Positions 11,201 through 24,021 of a stretch of DNA of 64,000 nt are shown one piece after another. The notes under the pieces were generated by a model. The model saw only the letters and a program-made list of their open reading frames with translations. It did no database searches and was not told the DNA's origin. Within the stretch, counting starts at the first letter, position 1. Each line of letters begins with the position of its first letter. Made by a program: the position numbers and the translations under genes. The stretch lies in contig CM074704.1 of the NCBI GenBank assembly GCA_037367355.1, positions 248,001 to 312,000 on the forward strand, written 5' to 3'. Origin of the DNA: Neoscytalidium dimidiatum. Taxonomy: Eukaryota; Ascomycota; Dothideomycetes; Botryosphaeriales; Botryosphaeriaceae.

Positions 11201-13868
11201 TAATCGAGTACTTAGTTATACCCTTCGAACTCTATAATATACCCGCTACGTTTTAAAGCTATATTAATAGCTCCGTATTAGACTATCTAGACTAATTCTA
11301 TACGGCTTACCTTAACGACGTGCTAGTCTATAGCGAGCGAGGAGGAATATCGGAATACGTTAATAAAGTCCTCGAGACTAAAGAAAAGGGCCTATAGCTC
11401 GATATCGATAAATATAAGTTTAACGTTAAAACTATTAAATACCTTAGCCTTATAGTCAGGTCGACGGTATCTAGATAGACCTAAGAAAGTTAAAGTAATC
11501 TTAAACTAGAAATTACCGCGTTAGTAAAAGACGTTTAGGCCTTTCTAGAATTCGCTAACTTCGCGCCGCTTTATCCGCTACTTCTCCCGACTATCTGGGC
11601 CGCTTATAGAACTTACTAAAGCGAATACTTTGACTAGAACTAGTAAAGAAAAATAAAGTACGTACTATTTTCCTAGGGGAATAAGAAGTAGTCCGCCTTC
11701 GAAGAGCTAAAAAAAGCCTTTACTACTACTCCGATCTTAGCTTACTACGACCCTTAAAAGAAAACGTAGGTAGAGACTAACGCCTCCGACTTCGTTACGC
11801 CGGTATACTCTCTAAATATGCAGACGTCCTAAAGCCTATCTTCTTTTCTAAGAAGATATCCCCGCCGAGATAAACTATATAATCTACGATAAGGAACTCC
11901 TCGTAATTATTCGTTTCTTCGAGACCTAGACCTAAACATAGGCAGAGCTAGAAGCTAATTAAGGTTCTTACTAACTATAAGAACCTCTAGTACTATATAA
12001 CTACTAAATAGCTAACTAGTAGATAAGCGAGATAGGCTAAGTTTCTCTTAGTATTTAACTTTACTATTACGTACCGCTCTAGTAAGTAAGGCGAAAAGCC
12101 GGACTCCCTTATACGCCGATTATAGGACCTCCCTAAGGAGTAGAGGACCCCATGAGATAATATAGGTTTTAATAAATACTTAAGGACTATAATATCGAAG
12201 AAGATATAAAAATCGCTTTAAATTCTATCTTCTTCGCGGATAACGAGGTCTCTAAAGAAGCCGAAGAGGACTCTAAGTAAGATATAATCGAGAAGGCCCT
12301 AGAGTTAGGCTACGAGGCGCGAATACCTCTAAAACCTTATAGCCGTAGTAGATAAAACTCCGCGTATCTACGTACCTTTTAGAGTACGGCTATAAACTAA
12401 ATATAGCCGATCTTAGGATTTTAGACTATCGCTTATACTTATAAAATCGCCTTATAGTCCCGGATAATAAAGAGACCGCCTATAAGTTCTTAAGAGCTAC
12501 TACGATATAACTAACTATTAGGCTATCCGGGCTATAAGGCTATATATACTATCTTAAGGAATACTACTAGTAGCCTAATATGCGTAACGATATAGCGGTC
12601 TATTATAAGAACTACTTTTACTACGCCGCTATAAACCGTACTTTCGGAATAAAAATAAGGACTTATAATCTCTGCCGATTCCCTAGTAGAAGTAGCTTAA
12701 TATCTCGATAGACTTCGCGAAAAGCTTACTCTATACTTCCGTAAAGGATAGACGTTCTAGTACTATCTAGTCGTAACCGATCGCCTTACTAAACGAAGGA
12801 TCTACGAGCTACTAACTTCTCTTACGTTAGAGGAAGTTACTAAAGCCCTCTAGCGCCGGATATTTAGTATCTACGGTTTTCCCCTTAATATTCTATTCGA
12901 CCAAGGAAGCGCTATAAACTCCTAGCTATATAGAAGAATCCTAGAAAGATACCGCGTTAAGATTAAAATATCTACTATATACTATCTAGAGATAGACGGC
13001 TAAAGCGAGAGTAGCGTTAAAACCTTTAAGTAGTATCTCCGTAAATTTATTAACTACGCCTAAGATAACTAGGTTAACTTCTTATTAGACGCGGAGTTTA
13101 TAGTAAATACCTATATTAGCGTATCTACCGGCGTCTCTCTCTTCTTCGTAGATAACGGCTTCTATCCGCGTACTAGTCTAGAACCTAAGAGTACGGGAAG
13201 CTCTTAGTCGGCGGAAGTTACTAGAGTAGACCGCCTCTTAGACCGCTATAACGCTATAAGGGAGTTCCTCTAGAAATAACTCTACTAGGTCTAGGAAGAA
13301 TAAGAATACTACGCTAATAAGCTCCGATAATCTTATCTAGCCTTTAAACTCGGCGATAAGGTCTTTATAGACGCTAGGTACTTTAACCTAAATAGAGAAA
13401 CGAAGTCCCTTAGACCTAAAAGTATAGGGCCCTACGAAATTATCTAGGTTATCGATAATAAAGCCTACGAAATCGCGCTTCTAGAATATATATAAAATAA
13501 GGGTCTCTTTAATATCTTCTATCCTTAAAAGCTTTATCTCGCCCTAGATAACTCCTACCCGGGCTAAGTATAAGAACTAGGCCCCGTAGTCCTAATCTAG
13601 GACGACGATAAAGATACGCTATACGAAGAATAGAAAGTACTAGAGATAGTTAGCTACGGCGAATCGGCTAAAAACTGCACCTATAGAGCTACCTATACGC
13701 TAGGTTAGAATAACTAGAACGCCGCTCCGCCTCTCTAGCCTTAGACTAACTTTAAGAACGCCTTAGATAAGGTTAGAGAATACTACGCCTAGTACCCTAA
13801 GGTAGGACCCCCGCTAGATTTTTTTCTCCCGGAGCTCGGAGAACCTCGCTCGGAGGAGGGGGGGGTAG

Positions 13869-14101
13869 TATTAGGCCCTTAAGGCTTAGATAGTAGATTA
13901 GGCCGCCGGATAAGTATCTAGCGGCTCCGTAGATTAGGTAGAAACTAGAATAACGTTATTCCGTAGGCTTAGTTATAGTAGCGCCGAGGCAGCTAGGTAT
14001 ATCTACCTACCTACCTCTCTATTACCTTCTCTTCTTTTTCTCTTTATACTTAGATTTCTTCTTAATAGTAATACTATTCTTTTAGTTTAAGCTGCCTTAT
14101 A
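13869..14101 (+). repeat. 3' LTR of gypsy-1
   Basis: 233 bp, preceded by a polypurine tract rich in G (about 13848-13865), the usual plus-strand primer. It is joined at 14102 to LINE sequence in minus orientation. Confidence 0.9.
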
Positions 14102-17100
14102 GTTAGAATAGAATTCTACTAGGGTTTAGCTTTAGCTAGCGGGGTAGTTTTCGGAATAGCTTAGTCCGCTGCTTACCGTATAAGGTTAGTTAGGAATTCT
14201 CCTAGTTTTTCTAAAAGTAAGACTTCTTTTAAACGGTCTTTTAGAATCTCTAGGCTAAGATCTTTATTCTCTTCTTCTAGACTAGCTAGCTGGGGGCGTA
14301 GCTTTTCTATAAAGTTCGAGGCTTTTTCTTTAAAGATCTTAGAGAATTTATCCTAGTTCGCCTTATCGTAATTAAATCTAATTTACTTAGATTTCTCCTA
14401 GTTTATTCGTTTATTTAATTAGATTTAAAATAAAATAGAGAAGTAGTCGAATCCGATAGATTCGAGTATTTACTAGTCCGTTATTTTATTTATTAGCCCT
14501 CGGCTAGAGAGCGTTAGATCTATTACCGTAGGCCTATCTAGATTCGGCTAGTAGAAGGTACCTTCTCCCGGCGTATTTAGTAGGTCTAGATTATTAGATT
14601 CAATCTAGTTAATTAGGGCGGAGGCCCCGTTCGAGTAGGGGGACCTTAGGTCCTACCACAGGTAGTAAATATTAAAGTCCCCGGCTATAATACTAGGGAA
14701 TTCTAGCTATTAGTAGCCTAGAATACGTTCTAGCGTATAGAGGGAATTATCGTTTCCTTATTCCTTTTAGTTATATAAATTAAAGAGGTAGAATTAGCTA
14801 TTTTCCTCTATTATTTTTAGAACTATTAGGTTAGGGGATTTAGTTACCGCGGAGTTATAGTTAATATCTATTCCCGTTAGATAACGGGATATATATACTA
14901 ACGTACGCGGTCTTTCCGTTAGAGAGCAATCCGATAGAATTTAAACGAACGCGGGGTAATTAACCGACCGCCTTTCTCTAGGATTTTTGGGGTTTGTTAG
15001 CTATGGTTCTTATATAAGAATTAGGCTAATTTTAAGATCGATTGCTTTAGATAGAAGGCTCTCCGTAGCTAGAGCGTTTCTATTTAAATTAGCTTAAAAT
15101 ACCCTTAATTTATCTATAGATAAAGGGGGTTAGTTAATTCGAATTAGAGTAGTACTAGTACCGTATACCTTTAGAGGCTTTATAGCCTATAAATTTATAC
15201 TTATACTCTTTCGTAAGGTACTTCTTTTTATAGATTTCGTATATAGGAGTCCTCGTATATTTTATCGTTTCGTATCCGTTTTTAAGGCAGTTACGGTATT
15301 AAATTCCCTTAGGAATAATCCGTGCTTTCTCTACCTTATAGCTTATTCTATATATAAAAAGGCGGCTATTAATAGTCTTTTTCTATTCCTTTTCCGTACG
15401 AAACGAGACTATAACGGATCCCGCGGATTATTTTTCTCTTTTCTCCTTCGAGGTAGCCTAGTAGGGCTTTCCGATAGAAGATAGACCTACGTTAAAGGTC
15501 TCTATTTCCTTCTTTATAAAGGAGTCGATTAGGATATTCTTAGTTTCCCGCGTAGGGATTCCGTAGATAATAACCTTATACTAGGCCTCGACTAGTTTCG
15601 GGTTAGAATTAGGAAGGACTTTCCTAATTATATTCTCTTTTTCTAAGAGAAATTGGCTAGTATAGCCTTCGGTACCCGTAATTAGAATATTTCCCTTAAA
15701 AGAGAGGGAAGTTCCTTAGATAACGGGTTTGTTTACGAATCCGGCTTCCGCGAACGTAAGGTTTAGCTTTTACTAGAGTCGGATTCTATTAAATTAGTCT
15801 CGTAGGCCGTCGTAGGAGACGGTAATTTATCTATCTTTAATAGACGTTAGTTTTACGAGCTTCGTAGTTGTTTTTTTAGTTGGTTTTTTATACGATACGG
15901 TTGTAAAACCGTCGTTTAGAACTAAACCTACCGCTACTAAGGCGTAGGAGGTAGGTTTTTTAGCTAGGACTGGCTGGCTCGGCTAGGGTTTTCCCGTAGA
16001 AGCTACGGAGATAGCCCCGAGATTCCTCGTTTTATTCGAAAGCGTATAGGATACGTTTTTAAGTACGCGGACTTCGGTTACGAGAATCGACTTAGTAAAG
16101 TCGATTTTCCCATTCGTCGTATATTCGCGGAAGATAGTAAGAAGTTCGCTAAGGTTATTTACCTTAGACTGGTCGTCTTTAAGGTCGATCGCCTTAATAA
16201 GGCAATTAAACGCGGCCTTAATATATATTCCGTGGAGGTCTTTAGTTTCGAGCCCGGTATATACCGGGTTCTTTTCTCGGGGCGGTATTCGAACGGATTG
16301 GTACCCGTAGTAATCGGCGAGAAGGAAAGTCTTTTTCTAAGAGTCGGCGTAGGCTTAACCGTTACCGTTATCTTCGGCCTTCTCGATAGCGGTATTATTT
16401 CGTCGTTTTCTATCTCGATATCTTCGATACTACTTAATCTCGTAGTATTTAAAGATTCGATAACTACCGGCGTAGTCGATAGTCGAATTAGAGTCGAGGG
16501 GCGTAGGGGGTCCGGGGAATTCGGGGGGTCTAAGGGCGGGTATCCTTGGTTTTCTATACTCTTTCTAGAAAAGAAATAGTAGAAATAGGAAATTAGACTA
16601 TAAAGAAATTACCGGCTTTAGTTTCGTCTAAACTAAGCCGTAAACAAACGAATTTTAGGTAAGCGTAGGGAATTTTCTTCGTTACTTTCTTCCGAGAAGT
16701 AACGAAGCGTTTTCGGTAGCTATTCGTTTAAGCTTTTCGCTTATTTTCGGTTATTCGCTTAGATATAGGGAGGGTAAAAACTCTATATATACGGGCCGCG
16801 AAAAAGGAGTAGAGCAAAAGAAAAAGAAGAATACTTCTTCGCCTTTAATCTAGGTACGTAAACGCGCTCTAAATCTCGTATAATTTTATATAAAGGTGCG
16901 CGTAGATGTCTTTAGTAGATTCCGAACTTTTTATATCTTTTCGAGTCGATTTGGGATTTTAGTAGGGATACGGAGGTTAGAGAAGTCGATTCGGCCTATT
17001 AAGGTCTCTTTTCTATATAATAACGTAATAGCGCGTATAGCTACGAAGCTAAGATTCGAGAATCTAGCTAAGGGAATCGAGAGCTTTCGATAGATACCGG

Positions 17101-17144
17101 TCTTAGCGCTTTTTCTCGAGGTTAAATTCGAAGGTAAGAGTATA
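14102..17144 (-). mobile_element. LINE B, 5' half (inverted segment)
   Basis: Reverse complement of LINE E from about 40921 back to its 5' end. It covers the endonuclease region (the equivalent of a GDFNI motif near 14700) and ORF1 (about 15830-16560). Its continuation, LINE position 40918 onward, is on the other side of gypsy-2 at 24022. This segment lies inside the inferred inversion. RIP is lighter than in LINE C: some CAG and TGG-type sites remain near 15960-16010. The plus-strand open frame at 16232-16579 is antisense to ORF1 and is not a gene. Confidence 0.78.
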
Positions 17145-17327
17145 TAGCGGCTCTATAGATTAGATAGGAATTAAAATAACGTTATTCCGTAGGCTTAGTT
17201 ATAGTAGCGCTAAGATAGCTAGGTATATTTATCTATCTACCTCTCTATTATCTTCTCTTCTTTTTCTCTTTATACTTAGATTTCTTCTTAATAGTAATAC
17301 TATTCTTTTAGTTTAAGCTACCTTATA
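17145..17327 (+). repeat. Truncated gypsy LTR (183 of 233 bp)
   Basis: It matches the last 183 bp of the gypsy LTR and lacks the first 50. The cut falls at tagcgg, exactly the same LTR base as in the truncated LTR at 37682-37864. The intact LTR end joins LINE sequence at 17328. The cut end joins the LINE B 5' end. Confidence 0.8.
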
Positions 17328-17882
17328 TACGGTAGTTATACTTAGCCTACGTTATCTCCGTCTCCGACTACGGCTTCGTTTTATACTAGAATAACCAAGC
17401 GAATTTTAAACGAAAAGCTACGATACTCTAGAATCTAGCTCTACGGAAAATACTAGACGTTTTTAAAACCGCTCTAATTACTCCCCTCGAAATAGAAGCC
17501 GCGATCCTACCCTCGGAAATTCGCTTAGAAAATAACCTCCGATTCTACGCCCTACGAAGTCTTAAATTAGACCGAAAATATCTAATTCGAAGCCTTCTAG
17601 AAAGAGAGAACGAATATAAAAGTAAGCTCGTTTAAAAAATTAGAGACTTTCTAAAAGATAAGCCGTATAACCTCGAAACGGTTAATCCTTTCTACTTTCT
17701 ACCTTAGAGGCTATCTACCCTCTACTCGGTTAAAGTCTCTAAACTCTCGAAAGAAGAATAAGCTAAGAAATACCTAAACAAACTCAAAAACTCTCTAGAT
17801 AATCTAATCTCTATCTATACGGACGCGAGTTCGATTCTAAATAAAACTAGAATAGGACTAGCAGTTTTTATAGATAAAAATA
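17328..17882 (+). mobile_element. LINE fragment, displaced part of LINE A
   Basis: It matches LINE E from about 42352 to 42903 in plus orientation, the end of the RT region and start of RNase H. It stops at exactly the LINE base at which LINE A resumes across gypsy-1. Its last four bases (aata, 17879-17882) are the reverse complement of the gypsy-1 left flank, so before inversion it formed LINE A's continuation. Confidence 0.8.
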
Positions 17883-18115
17883 TATAAGGCAGCTTAAACT
17901 AAAAGGATAGTATTACTATTAAGAAGAAATCTAAGTATAAAGAGAAAAAGAAGAGAAGGTAATAGAGAGGTAGGTAGGTAGATATACCTAGCTACCTCGG
18001 CGCTGCTATAACTAAGCCTACGGAACAACGTTATTCCGGTTTCTATCTAATCTACGGAGCCGCTAGGTACTTATCCGGCGGCCTAATCTACTGTCTAAGC
18101 CTTAAGGGCCTAATA
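17883..18115 (-). repeat. 3' LTR of gypsy-2
   Basis: 233 bp, inverse of the gypsy-1 LTR. The neighbouring C-rich tract shows it is the 3' LTR of a minus-strand element. Confidence 0.88.
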
Positions 18116-21100
18116 CTATTCCCCCCTCCTCCGAGCGAGGTTCTCTAAGCTCCGGGAGAAAAAAATCTAGCGGGGGTTCTACCTTAGGGTACTAGGCGTA
18201 GTATTCTCTAACCTTATCTAGGGCGTTCTTAAAGTTAGTCTAGGGCTAGAGAGGCGGAGCGGCGTTCTAGTCGTTCTAACTTAGCGTATAGGTAGCTCTA
18301 TAGATACGGTTTTTAGCCGATCCGCCGTAGCTAACTATCTTTAGTACTTCCTATTCTTCGTATAGCGTATCTTTATCGTCGTTCTAGATTAGGACTACGG
18401 GGCCTAGTTCTTATACTTAGCCCGGGTAGGGGTTATCTAGGGCGAGATAAAGCTTCTAAGAATAGAAGATATTAAAGAGATTCTTATTTTATATATATTC
18501 TAGAAGCGCGATTTCGTAGACTTTATTATCGATAACCTAGATAATTTCGTAGAGCTCTATACTCTTAGGTCTAAGGGACTTCGTTTCTCTATTTAGGTTA
18601 AAGTGCCTAGCGTCTATAAAGACCTTATCGCCGAGTTTAAAGGCTAGGTAAGGTTATCGAAGCTTATTAGCGTAGCGTTCTTATTCTTTCTAGATCTAGT
18701 AGAGTTATTTCTAGAGGAACTCCCTTATAGCGTTATAGCGGTCTAAGAGGTAGTTTACTCTAGTAACTTCTACTAATTAAGGGCTTTCTATACTCTTAGG
18801 TTCTAGACTAGTACGCGGATAGAAGCCGTTATCTACGAAGAAGGGGAAGACGCCGATAGATACGCTAATATAGGTGTTTACTATAAACTCCGCGTCTAGT
18901 AAGAAGTTAACCTAGTTGTCTTAGGCGTAGTTAACGAATTTACGGAGATACTACTTAAAGGTTTTAACGCTACTCTCGCTTTAGCCGTCTATCTCTAAAT
19001 AGTATATAGTAGATATTTTAATCTTAACGCGGTATCTTTCTAGGATTCTTCTATATAGCTAGGAGTTTATAGCGCTTCCTCGGTCGAATAGAATATTAAG
19101 GGGAAAACCGTAGATACTAAATATCCGGCGCTAGAGGGCTTTAGTAACTTCCTCTAACGTAAGAGAAGTTAGTAGCTCGTAGATCCTTCGTTTAGTAAGG
19201 CGATCGGTTACGACTAGATAGTACTAGAACGTCTATCCTTTACGGAAGTATAGAGTAAGCTTTTCGGCGAAGTCTATCGAGATATTAAGCTACTTCTACT
19301 AGGGAATCGGCAGAGATTATAGAAGTCCTTATTTTTATTCCGAGTACGGTTTATAGCGGCGGTAGTAAAAGTAGTTCTTATAATAGACCGCTATATCGTT
19401 ACGCATATTAGGCTACTAGTAGTATTCCTTAAGATAGTAATATATAGCCTTATAGCCCGGATAGCCTAATAGTTAGTTATCGTAGTAGCTCTTAAGAACT
19501 TATAGGCGGGTCTCTTTATTATCCGGGACTATAAGGCGATTCTTATAGTATAAGCGATAGTCTAAAATCCTAAGATCGGCTATATTTAGTTTATAGCCGT
19601 ACTCTAAAAGGTACGTAGATATACGGCGGAGTTTCTTATCTACTACGGCTATAAGGTTTTAGAGGTATTCGTCGCTCTCGTAGCCTAACTCTAGGGCCTT
19701 CTCGATTATATCTTACTTAGAGTCCTCTTCGGCTTCTTTAGAGACCTCGTTATCCGCGAAGAAGATAGAATTTAAAGCGATTTTTATATCTTCTTCGATA
19801 TTATAGTCCTTAAGTATTTATTAAAACCTATATTATCTACGGGGGTCCTCTACTCCTTAGGGGAGGTCCTATAATCGGCGTATAAGGGAGTCCGGCTTTT
19901 CGCCTTACTTACTAGAGCGGTACGTAATAGTAAAGTTAAATACTAAGAGAAACTTAGCCTATCTCGCTTATCTACTAGTTAGCTATTTAGTAGTTATATA
20001 GTACTAGAGGTTCTTATAGTTAGTAAGAACCTTAATTAGCTTCTCTAGCTCGGCGCCTATAAGCTTAGGCTCCTAGGTCTCGAAGAAACGAATAATTACG
20101 AGGAGTTCCTTATCGTAGATTATATAGTTTATCTCGGCGGGGGATATCTTCTTAGAAAAGAAGGCGATAGGCTTTAGGACGTCTCCGTATATTTAGGAGA
20201 GTATACCGGCGGTAACGAAGTCGGAGGCGTTAGTCTCTACCTACGTTTTCTTTTTAGGGTCGTAGTAAGCTAAGATCGGAGTAGTAGTAAAGGCTTTTTT
20301 TAGCTCTTCGAAGGCGGACTACTTCTTATTCCCCTAGGAAAATAGTACGTACTTTATTTTTCTTTTACTAGTTCTAGTCGTAAAGTATTCGCCTTTAGTA
20401 AGTTCTATAAGCGGCCTAGATAGTCGGGAGAAGTAGCGGATAAAGCGGCGGTAGAAGTTAGCGAATTCTAGAAAGGCCTAAACGTCTTTTACTAACGCGG
20501 GTACCTTCTAGTTTAAGATTACTTTAACTTTCTTAGGGTCTATCTAGATACCGTCGACTCCGACTATAAGGCTAAGGTATTTAATAGTTTTAACGTTAAA
20601 CTTATATTTATCGATATCGAGCTATAGGCCTCTTTTCTTTAGTCTCGCGAGGACTTTATTAACGTATTCCGTATATTCCTCCTCGTTCTCGCTATAGACT
20701 AGCACGTCGTTAAGGTAAGCCGTATAGAATTAGTCTAGATAGTCTAATACGGAGCTATTAATATAGCTTTAAAACGTAGCGGGTATATTATAGAGTTCGA
20801 AGGGTATAACTAAGTACTCGTATTATTCGAAGCGGGTATTAAAGAAGGTAAGATATTTATAGCCCTCCTTAATACGGATCTTATTAAAGACGGTAATAAC
20901 GTCGAGTTTAGTAAAGATCTTAGCCTTATTTAGGCGGGTAAGGGTCTCGTTAATATTAGAGATCGGGTACTAGTTCTTTTCGGTAATTATATTAAGGGCT
21001 TAGTAGTTAACGTATACTTTAAGGCCTCTAGAGGGTTTTCTAATAATAAGTATTAGGATAGATACGTAGAAGGTACTAGAGCGGATCTAGTCTTTACCTA

Positions 21101-23788
21101 GATACTTCTAGATATACTTCTATAATACGTCGCTTTCTTAAGAGGATATCGGCTTATAGTTCTTAACGTAGAGAGATTCGGATCCGAGTTTAAGGTTAAT
21201 CTTATAGTCCTCTAGGCGATAGAGTACGAGCTCGTCGGCTTTCTTAATATCCTAGAGGTTCTCTATCTAGTAGTAGGCTTAAGGTAGCCTAGCGAGTTAG
21301 TTCTCCTTTATAAGTTCCCCTTTACCCTTTATAAACTTCTAATAATCTACTTCCTTTACTACGGCTACGATAGTAGCGGCGAAGGCGGCCTCGTTAGGAG
21401 CTCTATTTAGAATAAAGTCTTAGTAGTCTTTCTTATAAGTAAGGCGGATAAAGGTAGCGGTACTATAGAACTAAATATCGATATCTTACTTCGAAGGGTT
21501 AGATAGCGGAAGGCGGTAGTCCGTAGCTCTTATCGTATATAGTTTATCGTAGGCGAGGTATCTATTCTTAAAATACTCCGCCGAGTTAAACGTTACTATT
21601 CTATCGGCGAAGCTAATACTAGGGTCGTAGTACCGGAGCTAGAAGTCGCCTAAGACGATAGAATACGTACCTATACGCGCGACGTAGTAGAGGGCTTATT
21701 CCTAGTATCTATCTATTATAATAGGTACTAGATAGCCGTAGGTTAACTATTAGGAGAAGGACCCGTCTCTAAGGGTTATACGGATTCTTTTTATAAGAGG
21801 GAAAGTACTAAGTTTATTTACGCGAGTAAAGGGTTTATTAACGAGGTTAGCTTAGCTACTATTATTAAGGAGAATACGTATATTTATACTATTTATAGTT
21901 GCCTTAAAGATTATATAGGATCCTTTTTCTATACGGGAGCGGTTATCTACTATAAAGGAAGAAACTAATACTTTTAACCTCGAAATAGTAGGTAGGCTTT
22001 GCTTACCCGTAGCCCCTTCTACGGTATATTCTAGGGAGCGACTTAGTTCTAGAACTAGAAGTTTTCTAAATCGCTAAGGTAGCTAGGATTTTAAGAGTCG
22101 GAGGATTTAAACTTAATATCGATACTACTAAACTTAGCGGGCTTATTCTTTAATAGGTAGTAGGGGTCGATAGTATAGTATCCGGAGCCGCGGTAGCGGT
22201 AGTAGCGGCCTTACTAGCTAAGCTAGAGCCTAGCTTAGAAATCTCTAGCGAGGCTCTTAGAGTTAGACTTAGATTTATACTAGATACCGGACTATTCTAG
22301 GGGCTTAGTTATAGTAGGAGTAAGCGTCGAGTTTAGGTTCGAGCGACGTTTACTATTAGTAGGAGGAGCGAGGGTTATACGGCTACTATTATTATTATTC
22401 GTAGTAGAAGTAGTCTAGGGCTTATCTTTATTACGAGGGTAGTTAATACGGATTTTACCGAAGCGGGCCTCGATACTACGTAGGGCGTTAAGTATTTTAT
22501 TAACGGATTCGTACTCGGTGGCTAGAATACTAAACCTAAGATTACAGTTAATAGAGGAACGAAGAGTCTCTATTTTTTCTTCCTCGTTAGTACTAGCTAG
22601 GTTCTAGAGGATAGCGATACGGGCGTAAAAGGCGTCGATAGCCTCGTTAGACTTTTACGAGATCCTAGTAAGGTTAATCCGTATTTTTCTAGCTACGTTA
22701 TCTATACCGTAAGTCTTTCTAAGCCTTTTTAGAAACTCTTCGGCGGTTATACCTTCTTTAATAGAGAAAGAGCGTATTATACTAGCGATTTCCGTACTTA
22801 GGCGCTACTAGATATAACGGACTATAAGGCGGTTATTGCCGCGGAAGTATCTAGACTCGATAGTAAGCTTATTCTTAATATTATCGCGGAAGTAAACGAA
22901 GTAATTAGATACGGCGGCGGTAAGTTTATCTACGTTACTAGTAAGCATCTTATAAGAGCCTTTAGTAACGTTTCCTTAAGAGTCGACGATGCCTTTACGC
23001 CGAGCGCGGGCGGCGTATTTATCGAGGCGCTAGGAGGCCTAGCGGTTAAGCTCGCGTAGTTAGACGTTTTCGCGGTTCCTTTCTTCGAGAGAGTAGATAA
23101 GGTTAGTAATCTAGCCTTTTTATTTAACGCCCGTACGCTAAAGGGCGTCTCGTTCCTCGCGGAGGTTATTACGCTTTAGGCGAATACGAGCGAGGTTCTT
23201 TAAAGTAGTATTAAGTTTAGCTATAGTCTCGTAGAGATAGATAAGGAGCCTAGCGCGGGCGGCGGCGTTAGAGAAACGATTACTAAAGTCCTTAAAGCCG
23301 TAGATTTTCGTATTCTTAGGATACTACTACGGCTTATAGACGGGGGACTACGCTAAATCTACTTTAAGGTTAGTAAAGACTCTAATAGCGGACTTAGATA
23401 GAGGGTCTTTAAGTTTAAGTTAAGGAAGGTCGATATTAGGTAGACCTTCGATATCGTCTAGGGTAAGGGCGCGGCTCTTACTAAAGGTGCGCTAGCTAAA
23501 GAAGCTAACGGTAGCTACGCGGGGCTATATATCTTCTTTACCGATTATCGTAGAGCGTCTACGAGTCGTTAGTATAGTTCTTAGTAGTTAGTCTTAGAGG
23601 GTCTAGAACGTCTTAGCTTTTATCGGCGGTAGTCTATACTAAGTAAAGATCTTCTCGATAGTAAAGATAATCTAGCCTTTCTAGTACTAGGTAACTAAGT
23701 AAGCTTCGCTAGGTCTAAGAAGGTTACTAGGTATTACTAGGTCGGGTAATAGCTAAACTACTATACTAAGGTTTTAGTACTTAGATTA

Positions 23789-24021
23789 TATAAGGCAGCT
23801 TAAACTAAAAGGATAGTATTACTATTAAGAAGAAATCTAAGTATAAAGAGAAAAAGAAGAGAAGGTAATAAAGAGGTAAGTAGGTAGATATACCTAGCTA
23901 CCTCGGCGCTACTATAACTAAGCCTACGGAATAACGTTATTCCGGTTCCTACCTAACCTACGGAGCCGCTAGATACTTACCCGGCGGCCTAATCTACTGT
24001 CTGAGCCTTAAGGGCCTAATA
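23789..24021 (-). repeat. 5' LTR of gypsy-2
   Basis: 233 bp, same length and ends as the other copies. Followed at 24022 by LINE sequence beginning taacgg. Confidence 0.88.

Larger units (their letters stand above)
8055..14101 (+). mobile_element. Gypsy-1, full-length Ty3/gypsy LTR retrotransposon, RIP-inactivated
   Basis: Two 233-bp LTRs (8055-8287 and 13869-14101) bound the element; their ends read TATTAG..TTATA where the original was probably TGTTAG..TTACA. Domain order, read through RIP stops: gag about 9180-9660 (the short open frame at 9233-9415 belongs here), a protease-like motif near 10200, reverse transcriptase about 11000-11470, RNase H near 11780, integrase about 12500-13300, a GPY/F-type module (GPYEI) near 13430, and a possible chromodomain-like tail. 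PR-RT-RH-IN order places it in Ty3/gypsy. The catalytic box reads YLND at 11308-11319, best explained as YLDD changed by TG-to-TA mutation; the RNase H DAS motif reads NAS. A G-rich polypurine tract precedes the 3' LTR. The primer-binding site was not identified. Flanks 8051-8054 (tatt) and 14102-14105 (gtta) do not match. Confidence 0.9.
17883..24021 (-). mobile_element. Gypsy-2, full-length Ty3/gypsy element, RIP-inactivated
   Basis: Same family as gypsy-1 in inverse orientation, 6139 bp, with 233-bp LTRs at 17883-18115 and 23789-24021. The reverse complement gives the same gag-PR-RT-RH-IN order; the RT box region is near 20700-20720 and reads YLND. The C-rich run at 18120-18129 is the polypurine tract on the minus strand. 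Flanks are aata (17879-17882) and taac (24022-24025), not a target duplication as they stand. Exchanged with the gypsy-1 flanks they become exact duplications. No open frame of useful length survives. Confidence 0.9.

Noticed and set aside
16232..16579. 115-codon plus-strand open frame in the island
   Set aside because: It is antisense to ORF1 of LINE B; RIP removes stops of one kind on the opposite strand and leaves accidental frames.
18120..18130. C-rich run near 18120 as a special motif
   Set aside because: It is the polypurine tract of a minus-strand gypsy element, present in the same place beside each 3' LTR.
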